Of a stretch of 64,000 bases of DNA, positions 1 through 12,000 are shown piece after piece. Below the pieces are notes generated by a model. It saw only the letters and a program-made list of their open reading frames with translations, did not search any database and was not told the origin of the DNA. The stretch's first letter is position 1, and every line of letters begins with the position of its first letter. This stretch comes from Nepenthes gracilis (lineage: Eukaryota > Streptophyta > Magnoliopsida > Caryophyllales > Nepenthaceae), in NCBI GenBank assembly GCA_033239525.1, contig BSYO01000033.1, positions 10,345,501-10,409,500 on the forward strand. Reading direction: 5' to 3'. Both the position numbers and the translations under genes were made by a program.

Positions 1-1233
1 GAAGCATGAGCAAGCTTGAGGTGTTTGTTTTGATCTTGGATACTTGAAAGTTACTTTGTTACACTTTTGTAATTAGATTTGGGAGGAATTTATATAAACA
101 AAAGAGGATAAAAGACCAAGGTATATTGATTTGCAAAGATAGAAACTAGAAGTATACTCCATAAACATCTTCTTTATTTTGTGAATATATTCCATAACCT
201 TCTCGTTGATTTGCAAGTATAACTCATGAATTTCTATTCATTTTTCAAGCTGGCCACTCTATTTATTTATGTATTTCTTTCTCTTATTTTAATTATACTG
301 TAGCCTTAAGTAATTGCCTTTATTCACGCAATTAGTTGGATTATGTTATTCTGATTATGTCCTTGCAATTGTCCCTAGCCTGGATTCCACTTTGAATTTT
401 TCATGTATACCTGAATTGTATGCCAAGATCTTCTTGTACTTCAGAAAGACTTAGAAAAGAGTAACTCAACGTATTATTAAATCTAAAGTCATATTTATTC
501 ATATAGGCCTATTCTTTATTAAACCTTGACTTTAGCTGATATACTGGGAGTTTGGACCTTGGTTTTGTTCATGACAAAGGTCACAAAACTGAAATTGATG
601 CCTTGCCAAATTGTTAGATTTTCACAGCGCCAACCTTGCACTTTGTGTAATGCGGATCATATTTCATACCTACCTTTGATTCGTTTATCGCATTAATGAT
701 TATGGATGGGTTGGTGTAGTATATATTGTATAAGGTCTAATTTATTTTTGTTTATGTATTTTAAGTTTGATGATTCTCTACACATTCAAATTTCATATTA
801 TGATTCTTGTCCTTAATAATGTAAAATTACCCAAAATATAAAATTTTATTTATAAGTAATTGCAAGATAATAGATGGTTTGCACAGTATATGACTTGCAT
901 TTCTATATTTTTGCTTGGGAGGTTCTCAAAAGTCTACCCACAAGCTATTATAGTGGCTTATGGATCTATTTAAAGGGTTATAATATATAATACATAGACC
1001 TTTCATTTTGACTTTGTCAATGGAGTTATTTGTCGGCCCTTAATTGAAGTATTCAAGAATTTGTTTAATGGTTTTTTTATTATATTTTTTGCAGGATTAG
1101 TATTTTGCTACATTTAAATTATGACATTCAAACTCAATTTGATATTCATTTCATACTTCATATTTATGGCTATTACTTTATTGCATTTTCAGCTGTATTA
1201 TTTTTAAAGCCTATGTATTTTCTATATCTTATA
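1..1233. other. AT-rich intergenic DNA, no gene seen
   Basis: No long open frame, splice-like gene structure or recognisable transposon protein is seen. The stretch ends at the target duplication of the solo LTR that follows. It could be intron or UTR of a gene outside the window, but nothing here shows that. Confidence 0.6.
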
Positions 1234-1238
1234 GATAT

Positions 1239-2232
1239 TGTTGCGTCCCGGACCCAAGGTTGTCGTACGGATTAGGGAGCCTTCAGATTCCTAAGCGCGC
1301 GGCTGTTTCGGAAGAAGGGTCCGGTCTCCGTCTCTATGAACCTGGACCTGCACAACACAAACAATAAACAAGAGGTGAATGGTCGGGCAGGATTTCTCCC
1401 ACCGAGGCCGCTCCGACGCTCAAGTCAGCTAATTCCCGCAATAAACGGAAATGGCACACGCTAAAGGGGTGCGCGGAGAAATGCTGTGAAGCGTAGAAGT
1501 GCTTGTGTGGTGATGTGGAGAAATGCAATGAGCAGGTGATGGAAGGCCTGGCTTCCTTGATGCACCGCAATGGGTGACTAACTTTCCCGTGATCTCAGAG
1601 GATGCTGGGATGGTGAGCGAGCCAGCTAGATGAGGCAATGCTCCGTCTTGACTCGTCACTCTTGGGTTTCAGAGAAGGGAGAAGCAGATGATCAAGGATG
1701 CTTGAAGCTAAGTTCAGGAAAGATCCAAGGTTGATCGAAAGAGCAATAGTCGAAAAGTCGAAGAAGCTCTCCTTCTCTGTGGGGTGTAAGGGTTCTTATA
1801 CGCCTCACCCCATTGGACTCTTGGGCGCCAAGATGCCCGTTGCCTGGGCTATCGCGCCGCTGGTCGCTGTCATGGACCGCCGGTCCCATGCCCGCCCATC
1901 TGTTGCCGTGCTTGCAATACGGCTAGAAGCGTTGTTGACCACGCCCGATTTTCCCCGAACGTGGATTGGTTGGCCATCTGCAGACGGCAGCGGGTGGCGT
2001 TGGCGCTGCGCCAGCCACGCCTCTATTGGCTAGCCTTTCCGCCTTTTCCGCCTGTTCCCGGCGACGTATTTATTGCGCTGCAGGTTTCCGTTGGCTTCTT
2101 CCACCGTGGACTCGCGCCAATCAACCCTTGGGCTGGGCTAATTACTTCTCGTGGGCTTCTGGTCTCCTTATGGGCCGCGACTTGCTTCGTGGGCCTGGGC
2201 CTGTCTCATGGGCCAGGACATGGGACCCAACA
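1239..2232 (-). mobile_element. Solo LTR, 994 bp, with 5-bp target duplication
   Basis: A GC-rich block stands out from AT-rich flanks. It begins TGTTG and ends CAACA, and is flanked by the direct repeat GATAT at 1234-1238 and 2233-2237, the size expected of an LTR-retrotransposon insertion. No internal region follows, so this is a solo LTR left by recombination between two LTRs. Minus orientation is inferred from a TATAAGAA box on that strand at 1793-1800, with a GGGCC/GGGCT-rich U3-like part upstream of it (2100-2232). Open frames inside it, such as 1698-2033, are not genes. The perfect duplication and preserved GC content suggest a recent insertion. The family is not identified. Confidence 0.85.
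1793..1800 (-). promoter_or_regulatory. TATA box of the solo LTR
   Basis: The minus strand reads TATAAGAA, followed by a pyrimidine-rich leader. This is the layout of an LTR promoter and is the main reason for giving the LTR a minus orientation. Confidence 0.45.
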
Positions 2233-2237
2233 GATAT

Positions 2238-3110
2238 TATTTGTTAAGCTTTTGATTCATTATTACTTTTCTCCCTTTCAAATTTAGTAGCAGTTGTTTT
2301 GGAGGGGAATTGAGGTTATTGCTGGGCTTTTGAAGGGTTTTCTTAGCATTCTGGTAGAGTGTTTTCTATATTGCTATAAGAGTGCCTTCTAATTTTTCGA
2401 AATATATATGATTGTATATCTTCATTGATTAAAATCTTATGGCCATGTTCATTAATGATGCATATGCTCTATGTGAGGATCGGATTTCATGATTATACTA
2501 ATTATAATTAATTAATAATTAATTAAGATAGGTAAGGTGGTATCTGTAAAATATAATCTAATTAATCGAATATAATCTGATGAATCGGTGGGGCAACAGC
2601 ACAACAAGTTCATAAGCGCAGCCCTCAGGTTCATCAACACGTTAGGATAATTCAGCAAATTCAATCGTTAAGAGCAGACTAGACTTCAGGTTACAGCAAC
2701 GCATTATTAGGAGCAGGCTTCAAATTCAGCAACACGTTAGGAATGAGTTTCATAAAGGAGGGCATGAAATTAGAATTAAGTATGCATTATAAGAGGAGGC
2801 CACGTTAGGATGATTCAGCAAAGTTCAATAAAGGAGCAGTCTGTCAGCACATGTGACCGGTGGAGAGAGAGGAGAGAAAGCTGAAGAATAAGCTTCACAC
2901 GTTAGGATATTAGTCGACTGTAGCCCATGTTATGTGACAAGTAAAATTCAATCGATGGAAAGAGAGGGGAAAAAAAAGGGAAGATAAATTTCAGCAAGAG
3001 CTTCTAATTCGAGAGACAGAGAAGAGAGAGCAGAGAGGGGGAAGTTGAAGAGCAGAGAGAGCAGAAAAAGAAGAGAGTAACGATAGTTTAAATCGGGCTG
3101 ATTCAAGTGA
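2238..3110. repeat. Intergenic DNA with an interspersed 10-mer repeat and a purine-rich tract
   Basis: The exact 10-mer CACGTTAGGA occurs four times (2638, 2733, 2801, 2898), with related text such as ATTCAGCAAA and TTCAAT around several copies. This suggests degenerate units of about 70-97 bp. A GA-rich tract follows (about 2860-3080). No coding frame is seen. It may be the untranslated part of a degraded LTR element. Confidence 0.5.
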
Positions 3111-3149
3111 AGATATAAGTAAATCAGATTAAGGCAAATGCACCTTATG

Positions 3150-3790
3150 CTTTTTCTTTCACTTATTGTTGATTCTTGCTGTTATCTTTGAGTATTGTTG
3201 GTCTAATACTCATCTCCCTTAGGATTTCATCGTACTCATGCATGTATATCCTCTCACTACTTACCAAAAAAAAAAAGAATATCCTCTCACTGCTGAATCT
3301 AAAAATCCTGTATTATGCCTTACTGAAATTCTGTAAATCTGAAATGTTGCTGATTTTATTGTTGCTGTATCACGTTGCTAATTTTCCCCAAGCTGAAGCA
3401 TATGTTTTGCTGATTTTCTAATTTGCAGATTTACAAAAAAAAAAAAATTCATGCCATGCTATACCCATTTTATGCTTTGCTGATTTATGATTTATGCTGA
3501 TTTGAGCTGCAGCAGTTTTCTTAATTTTGAAGCACGTTGCTGTACTGCTGTATTACTGTATTGCTGATTTGCTGATTCTGAAATCTGTTTTAATGCTTTG
3601 CTAAAATTATATAGCTGAAAATCTGTCCATACTCTGAAATTCAAATTGCTGCAACATGCTTCTGGATCTTATGTTGTTGTTTCATATGTGCTGATTCTGA
3701 AATTCTAAGTCGCGGAATTTTAAAGCTGTAGGTTAGCTGATTTTAAAGTTGTATTATGTCTCCTGATTTTCGAAGCTGTATATTTAACTT
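3150..3790. repeat. Field of short TGCTGATTT-type motifs
   Basis: TGCTGATTT recurs (for example at 3348, 3408, 3478, 3495 and 3562), mixed with variants such as GCTGAAATCTG and TTGCTGTATTACTG. It is a cryptic short-motif array without fixed spacing and has no coding potential. Its origin is unknown; an LTR or leader of a decayed retrotransposon is possible. Confidence 0.45.
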
Positions 3791-3849
3791 TTGCTGATAT
3801 TAAATTGGATCACGATGCCGCTAGAATTTTAGGTACTGATTTTGCTATA

Positions 3850-6640
3850 TTAAATTCAATAATTAAAAATTTTACAATAAATTATAAATTATGAATATTT
3901 TCTTCCAAAGTTGAGAAAATTAAGGGAAAAAACCAAGAAAGAAAATATAGAGTTGCCACAAGGGTTTTAAAAAGAATTAAGAAATTGGATTAATGATACA
4001 TTCAGAAGGTAATATTTTCTAACATAGCTTAAGATATTGTAGTGATAATCAAGAATTACTCTTAGCCTACAGGGGTTATAAAAACATATTATGGCCCCAT
4101 CTACTAGGTTATAGGTATATATCGCCCACATTCTGGTGTAAAATGGAATCTTACAGCCTTAAATTGTGTGAAAACATGCACAATCTTTTCTTCGATTGTT
4201 TACTCTATTAGTTGGTAAGGCCTACTAACCCTAATCCCTAAGAATTAGAAAGTTTTTAACATATTGAATGGCTAAGACAATACAAGAAAGAAAAGGATAA
4301 AGAAGGTTAATTGCATCATGCATGTGTTTTCTGCTCATATTTTATATTTATGTATTTATTAAGACTCTTATTTCTTCCGATAATATGTTTTGAATTGTTG
4401 AGTATTTAGCTTACTCTCTTATTTTTATTGACCTTCAAGTGATTCACACAAGCTAATAGCAGTTGAACAGGAGTGAAAAAGAAAATTCTAGTTATAGTTA
4501 TGTTTTTTAGATGATGTTTTGAGATATTCTAAACCGAACGTATATAAATATTATAAAACTTCAGATGGTATTTTGAGTGGTAAATCTTTGGGATCAGCTA
4601 TTGTAGTTTGAGATAATTAGAAATGATGTAAATTATTTTGATGACATTTGCTTAGTAGATATTCATGGATATTATGTATTACTTTCGCAGGTTACTACGA
4701 AATTGATTTTAGTTTTTAAAATGCATCTTTCTTAATGAGATCTGACGTCGTATTTTTAGTATATAGTGTTAGAACTACTAAAGAAGTGGTGACTGTATGA
4801 ATCACGTGTATTATGTTATATATATATATACCTAATTGTGATGCATGAATATTTATATCTAATTAATTAATTGATTAAGATAATAGTTAAGTAATGAATT
4901 AAAGACGTGGAACATTACGCTCTATGTTGATTCTAAATTTATATCAGATTAGTGGTGTTAGTTAGAGTTGTGTAGTAGAAGCATGATAATCATTGTAGGC
5001 ATATATAATTATTATTTATGATATCATATTTGCATAAATAATTAGTGCTTCGAATTATATAAAAATTTATTTATATGAAAGAATTAGCCAATAATTAAAT
5101 TTAATATGTTATATTACATGCTAAAATGCGACACAACAAACAAAATAAAAAGTCAGAGGCACAAAAAACTCCTGCCATCTAACCCACCCACGAGTCGGTG
5201 TCATGCTGGTTAGAGTAGAAAATTAAAAAAACAAAAATAGAAGGGGGGAATAAAGCTTTGGAGGATGAGCTCTTACATTTTAATTAAGTTTTTAACTGAA
5301 AGATAAACATCTCACTTTTATTTGCAAGTTTAAGTAATACTTACTTACCTTTGAACAAATGTTTTCATGAGGATCTTGGAAGCAAACACATATCCCTTTC
5401 TATAATAAGGAAGCTTTATCTATAAAGGGTTGGGCATATCTTGATGATAGTTTAGTAACTTTTTAGTATACTAACTACTCATAATGGCTGCTTTTAGGAC
5501 TAAAAAAACACTCAGTCTTCAACGCTTTGAGTGATTTACTATTCAGGCTAAATAATTACTCAATTTTCATAATTACTCAAAGTGGAGCTTTAATGAATGT
5601 TTCGCTCTTTTGTGATGGGGTCTCAATGGCTTGACCAAATTGACCTGGTTTCTGAGTAAGCTTGGATGTCAATTTCTCACATTTGCAAGTCTAAGTAGTT
5701 TTCAGTAGACAAAATCCTAATGTTTCTTCACCTCTCTATAATTTTAGCATTGAAACTGTCAATGAAATAATCATGGTGTTGGATTACTAATCACTCTCTT
5801 GTGGGTAACTTAACAAACTAAAAGTTATTGGAAGTCTATATCAAGTTCGCACGAGCTCGTAGCGAAGGTTCAGGAGGTAAGATCAAATCGGGTATTTTTG
5901 CTCAAGCGCCAATTCTAAATTGATGGATGATTGTTGGCACTTGCTTCACACTCGAGAGTGCAGAGACGCAGATTCCAAAGATGGTGCACTCACTCTGTAC
6001 TTGTCGGGCACTGGAGTGCTGGTATGCCGTATAAAACACGACTCACGCATTTTAGAATTATGATTCTGAAATCTTTCTCCACAATTGGTACCGCACATAA
6101 AGAGAGGAGACAAGAAGAGAGAAGAGGAAGAGATTCGACATCCGATCGATATCTAATTTGAATTTCGTTCTTCGCCAAGGTCGAGTACGTCATTGTGAAA
6201 GTGATTGTAGAAACGTATTTCTATTTGGTTACTCTTTTTCTTATTATATTTCTATTGTGGATTATCTGGTACATTGAGAGGGGGTTGTATTTAACCATAT
6301 TTTACTCAGATTCGGAGTGAAAGGATTTCAGAGGGGATTCTTGTAACCAGCACTATTTATAGTGGATTTGTTCAGAATTCATCCCGTAATTTTTTTTAGT
6401 TAAAAAGGGTTTTCCATATTAAAATCATTGTACATTATTTATTTTTTGTACTCACAAACTTAGTGGCTAATGGTTTACGGGGAATTCGAGTTTATTCCGC
6501 TAGGCCAGATCGAGTATATCCAGGTGTCAAATTTCAACACATAGGCTATTCAAGAGCAGTTGCTGATGGGATATTGGATCACTTCCGTGTAGAAAGTATT
6601 GTTGCAAGCATGCCGAGTGATGTAGTCAAGAATAAAAGAA
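3850..6640. other. AT-rich intergenic DNA, no gene seen
   Basis: Only short chance frames are present. No transposon protein, RNA gene or clear repeat structure was recognised in either orientation. Confidence 0.5.
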
Positions 6641-7100
6641 AGGTCGTAATGGTTACACTTGGCCGGAATGAAAAAACTGATCGAGTGGTTATACTTGGTC
6701 GAAATAGTTACACTTAGCCAAAGTGAAAAATTCATGAGCGGAAATTCCAAAGTAAAATTTTTGGAGAGCTTCACAGACCGGAGAGATGAAAACTTGATGG
6801 AATGATAAAATCATAAGGCAAGTCAAATAATGATAGCTAAGGACTCTAATTGAATGTCGAAAACTCTAACTGACGGCTGAAGACACTAAGTGACGGTCGA
6901 GGATATTGACTAAAAAAGTTGGTCATCTGTAAAGTTTGCACAGACAGCAGACTTTGTAGAAAAGAAAGTTAACTTTTTAGAGTTGGTAGCCGACTTTACA
7001 AAGTAGGTCAACTATTCTCAGCTGGAAGACAATTTTGCAGAGTTGGTGGCAAGTTCTGTAGTATACGCAATCACCTTATAGAGTAGGTGATCTTCCGATG

Positions 7101-7102
<2 letters not shown>

Positions 7103-7131
<29 letters not shown>
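7103..7131. repeat. (TA)n microsatellite
   Basis: An uninterrupted TA dinucleotide run of 29 bp inside the decayed copia LTR. Confidence 0.9.
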
Positions 7132-7134
<3 letters not shown>

Positions 7135-7453
7135 TGCTTAGTGCTGAAAGTATGTGAGTGCAGAAGAGAAGAAACAAAGATAAAAACAAGGAGTCATCAT
7201 TTTTGCTCTTATACTCTGTTCTCTACTCTTTAACAATTTTCGTAACTAAGGATTTTTGTAACCAAAATTTATATAGTAAACTTTTTATAGACTAAGCGTC
7301 ACACGATTTTTTTCTCTTATTCAAAAAAAATTTTCACATAAAATTATGTATTTTCAGTTCTTTCTTATCTTTATGTTGTGTGCATGAATGTTCATTATCA
7401 TTATCATTATCCTCTCGGTTTCACTATTCCACCAACACCCTTTCCTTAACAAG

Positions 7454-7466
7454 TGATATAAATGAC
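7454..7466 (+). other. Decayed Met-tRNA primer-binding site
   Basis: TGATATAAATGAC lies three bases after the LTR end. It is a diverged form of TGGTATCAGAGAC, the initiator Met-tRNA complement seen intact in the copia element at 22817-22829. Confidence 0.5.
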
Positions 7467-7503
7467 AGGTTATTCGTGCTAGTATGAAGATTCGCTGAAA
7501 TCA

Positions 7504-7702
7504 ATGGAGGTGAAAAATAAGATGGTCTGTTTGAACGGTATAAATTATGATTCTTGAAAAAGTAAGATGGCCAACCTATTGTTTGTAAAAACATTGCACC
7601 TACTGGTGTTCACTGCTTAAAAGCCTGAGGCAAAATTAGAGGAAGAATGGTATTTTGAGTAGAAATAGGTCGGTGGCTATATTCAATAGTTTGTAGATGA
7701 TA
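7504..7702 (+). pseudogene. Copia gag N-terminal fragment, broken
   Basis: Translation from the ATG at 7504 gives a KMVCLNG stretch, then KSKM and NLLFVKTLH. This closely matches the gag start of the complete copia element on the minus strand (KMVCLNG, QSKM, DLLFVKSMH). At least four stop codons interrupt it, and it ends near a VGGYIQ/FVDD match. The fragment is non-functional, about 66 codons long, and has lost everything downstream. Confidence 0.7.
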
Positions 7703-7734
7703 CCGTATACAATCACCCACCGCAGAGCACAAAT

Positions 7735-8130
7735 TGGCCGACAATTTCTCTCTTTTTCCTCTCTTTTTTGTTCTTTTGTCTCCCTCCTTGTTTTCACTCC
7801 TTCTTCATCCTATATCAATATTATTATTACTATTATTATATCATTTAATATTATTATTTATTAGTAATACTATTATATATTACTATTTATTATTAATATT
7901 TATTAATATATATTATTATTTTCATTTATTATTATTATTATCATTTATTATTAATTATTTAATACCTATTATTATTTATAATATTTAATAATATCAATAT
8001 ATCATATTATTTATTATTGTATTAAACTTATCACTATATAATCCGAGTCAAAATAACGGGGTATTACAATCCTCCCCCTTAAAAGAATTTCGTCCTTGAA
8101 AGATATGTCTTGATCCTCAATTAATTGTCG
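7735..8130 (-). mobile_element. 3' end of a Tekay/Del-like gypsy element (LTR fragment, polypurine tract)
   Basis: On the minus strand a purine-rich AAGGGGGAGGAT sits directly before TGTAATACCCCG at 8068. That is the polypurine-tract plus LTR-start arrangement of Tekay/Del-type chromoviruses, which commonly end in a GACGAAATTCTTTTAAGG-like tail; that tail is visible here (8081-8097). The LTR part is rich in ATT triplets and pyrimidines and resembles the LTR at 40735-43278. It is cut at about 7735, where it meets the copia gag fragment. Confidence 0.55.
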
Positions 8131-9060
8131 GTACTTTTACCTAAAGAATCATCTCTATTTGAATTAAATATTTATCAAGCATTTACTTCTTTCAAAACCA
8201 ACGGTACATAATTTCAATATGCTATAAGTCATGCACACTCTATTGAAATATTAACATAAAAAAAGTCTCTCTCTATTTAATATTTGCACAAATCAAGTTT
8301 AACTTATTAGTCTGAACGTTCCGAATTTAACTATCTAGAGCCTTATCTTTTATCTCTCTTCTCCCTTCTCTCTCGGCCCTTCTCTCTATATTTTTTGTGC
8401 TCTCTCTCTCTTCCGCCGCTTAAAATGTAGTGGTGCCGATCCTCGGCCGACTTTTAAAAAAGTCTGGCACTCAAATGCAGGTCCAGTGTAAAGCTACTGG
8501 AATCCATGCCTGCTAGAGAGATGGGCAAGTGCGCAAGCGCCAGCCCTGGGGCCAGGTGCGATACACATCCGGTTTGTAATTTTTTTCTTTTTGATTTTTT
8601 TTTACATTATTTGACTTTAATTTTAACTATATTAACTTCTTTAATCACAATCACATAAGTTACAAAAAACCTAATCACAATTACATGAATGACCCAAAAC
8701 TAGAGCCTTACACTTGGCTTCCTCCTTTTGGCCCTCATCGTCACCCGCCTCCCCCCTCTATTTATAGAGGAGGGGTGGCGGTGAATTATTTCTTTTCTCT
8801 TTTTTTTCTTCGGTTGCTCATCTGTAGAGCTTTTCGCCGCTTCTCTGCAGCCTTCTTCTCTACTTTTCTGACAGCCATTTTCCTTTTGTTCGTTCTTTCT
8901 TTCTTTTCTTTTCTACTTCTCTACGCTTTCCTACTCTTCTTGCTCTACTTCCCCGCGCTTCCTTGCCGCCACACCCTTCCTTTTGCTTTTTCATAATTAC
9001 AACTCTTTTCTTCTTTTTTTTTGTCTATCATTTTTTCCCTTTTTTTTTCTTTTTTTGTAA
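8131..9060. other. Intergenic stretch with GC-rich, LTR-like patch
   Basis: A GC-richer patch (8400-8560) and a second one (8700-9000) contain a TATA-like motif (TATTTATAG near 8758, also readable as a TATA box on the minus strand) and long pyrimidine tracts. This looks like further retrotransposon LTR debris. No ends, target duplications or proteins could be fixed, and the open frame at 8685-8996 is low-complexity and not believable as a gene. Confidence 0.35.
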
Positions 9061-12000
9061 TATATATACATTTTTTAAGATATACGTATATTTTAATTTT
9101 TTAAAAATTTAACTTTTCTTATCTTCTCCATATTTCTTCAATCGACTAAATAAATTAACAAAATAAAAGCTCTATATGGTCCATTTGTGTATTGTAGTCC
9201 AAAACTTTTTCTTTGATTAATAAGACCTATATAATTAAAATATATAATTTAATTACATAATTTAAATAAAATTTACTATAAAATAATAATAAATATATAT
9301 ATAATTCAGAGTTTATCAGAGAACTTACTCAATTTTATATATACTTGTAAAATTATCTAAGCGCTTTAGACGGGGCATATATAAAAATTAATGTATCTAT
9401 TGCAGACAAACCTAAATATCAAACTCGTAAGGAAGATGTGGACACAGATGTGTTAATGGTGACGATGGAAGTGGTAGCGATGAATCACCTACTCAAAATA
9501 AAATCACCTATTACAATGTTAGTTGTGAGGAGCCCATCTAAGGAAAAAAACAAAATGCTAGTACAAATATAAAAATATAGTTCGAATGTATTCTTTAAAC
9601 TGCCAATATGTTAAATATAAATATGAATAAGGTTGGTGACATGTTGCGTAAGAGTTTAGAGATCAATTTAATGATTTTGCAAAGGACGAAACAACTATAT
9701 GCTTTGTTAGCTAATATTTAAAATTTATCTGCAAGTGAAAGGAACTCAACTTATATTAAATTATACTTGATCCAAGACTCATGATAAGTTTGTTCAATTT
9801 TTCACCTGGCCAATGATTAGATTGGATCAATCTATAGTTATAGTAAAATATGTTGCATATAATCATAATTATATTGGTTAAAAATAATATTTTTTTACAT
9901 GTAGACATATTGATAACATTTGTATACTATCAAAGTTGTTGTCATACTTATCAAGGAATATTTTTAGATTAGAAATTTAACTTTTTATCATAATTGTGTT
10001 TGTAATACTTTTTGGAATTGATCATGTAATGTATAATATAATATTATTTTGTGTAGTGTATAGTATTTTTTTCATGTAGAATTATTTCATATGATTAAAT
10101 ATTTAAATGTAATAAATTAATAATGAAGTGATATTATTTAAATAAGATAAAATTTTAGCGTGTTAAACTATTCCAAACCCAATTGTGGGTCATATTCCAT
10201 AATGAATAGTGGAGGTCGACAAAAAAAAGTTTGTGGTAATACTATGAAATAATGGTAAGATATCTTTCCTTTGAAAAATTATAAAAAAAAGTCATAATCA
10301 TAAATTTTAACATTATTGCTTTTACTATTACTATATATTAAATATTAAAAAACTAATTATTAACTTAATTATAGTTCTAAATGGTTAACCAAATATAACA
10401 ATAGTAATTCTCAATTTTATTCCTTAAGAATAATAAGATCTATATAAAACATCTTTTTGGTTATCCTCATTTTTCTAAATAAATATATTATCTATAACGA
10501 ATATTATACAGTCTTAAGATAGGTTTTCCATACTTAGTTTATCATCTTCAACTCCACTGTTTTATAGATTGGATTTATCTCTAGTCCTAACGACTCTATT
10601 ATTTTTACTCATTATACTAATAACGGTATTACTATTTTACTTTTATATGCAGACCATATGATTATTATTGTTGATAATAATTTTGATACTCTTAAACTTT
10701 AATGTTTTTTGGGTTGGTACTTTGACATAATGGGCCTCGTCTCCCCCACCTTTTTCTTAGACTTGAGGTCCCTCCTGCCTCGAAGAGTTAATATTTGATT
10801 GAAACCAAGCATGTTTTTGATTTTTTATTTTTTTTATCGGGCTCATTAATTGTGAATCTTAGAATATAATAAATAATTTTTTTAAAAAAAAGTTAAAAGA
10901 TTGATATTATTTAATTTTGGATACTTATATATATATATATATATATATTAAGATATATGTACTACTATTTCTAAATTAAAATATTAATATAATATAATTT
11001 ATGTTATTTATATAATTATCATTATTAAAAAATCTTTAATTTATATTGTCCATCTCTCCTACAAAATAATGATCTGTTGTATAATTATTGACACACATAA
11101 TTATATAAAAGTTGTTTTTTTTATATTTTCAGATACTAATAAAATTATATGAAAAAAGATTATCAAATATATTCCTAATCTCTCGCCCATTTTTATTTGG
11201 AACATAATATTTTAATTTTACTGATTAGATAACCGAAACGACAACTGATAATTGTGATTTCCTCTCTTTTTTAACAATTTGTTAATCTTTTTTTTAATTC
11301 TTATTCTCATATAGAATTTTTAAAAAAAAAAGTTTAAAAATTGTACATATAATTGATAAAATTAGAACAGTGTTCTACGATTAAAAATAATGAAAAATAA
11401 AAATAAAAAGGTAGTAACGCTTTCAATAATTAGCTATAAATCGGAGGAGGGTGATGACGTGATCGGTCATGAGTAGGGGGCGTGGTGCAGGAGACAAGAG
11501 AACATGCACAGCTGGAGTTTGGCGTACTCGTGACCGTCAGTATTCCTCGAGACCTGCTCCGTGGTCCCACGTGTATATTGCATCCGCACCGGACCAGCGA
11601 GTTTGAAATACAAGTATTCGATACAAAAATATTGTATTATCTATTTCTAATGATTAATTAAATTTAATACTATAGTTTTAAAACCATAGCTTCAAAGGAA
11701 TACCAATGCATCAATAATATAATATTTTTAGAAAAAAATTATATCTTATTTAGTTAGTGAGTGAATATCATAATTGTCTAATATAATTCGCCTATAAAAT
11801 TCTTATTATTGTTTACTTTATTAATTAATTATAATTATTATAAATTAGAAACAATTTGATTGCTATGCAATAGTTAGTAAAACTAGTGGCCATACAACTA
11901 TAAAGTTAGCTTATCCACCTTTAATCACCCTGTATTACATGATATTATATTATATTTATCTATATATTTTCATAAAAATAAAATAAAATATACGGATATG

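Larger units (their letters stand above)
6649..7702 (+). mobile_element. Decayed Ty1-copia 5' end: LTR remnant, primer site, gag start
   Basis: An LTR-like stretch ends TTAACA at 7451. It is followed by a degenerate Met-tRNA primer site and then a gag-like reading with stops. The LTR part holds degenerate internal repeats: GTTACACTTGGCC-type units at about 6649-6733, ACTGACGG-type units at about 6845-6905, and a TA microsatellite at 7103-7131. The left end of the LTR is not certain. The copy stops after the start of gag, where a different LTR fragment begins. Confidence 0.6.

Noticed and set aside
1698..2287. Overlapping plus-strand frames of about 100 codons
   Set aside because: Inside or overlapping the solo LTR, with no domain, and the minus strand carries the TATA box.
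6463..6717. 84-codon plus-strand frame
   Set aside because: It runs through degenerate LTR repeats and the protein shows no recognisable motif.
8685..8996. 103-codon frame rich in F, L and S
   Set aside because: Pyrimidine-tract translation inside LTR-like debris, with no supporting gene structure.
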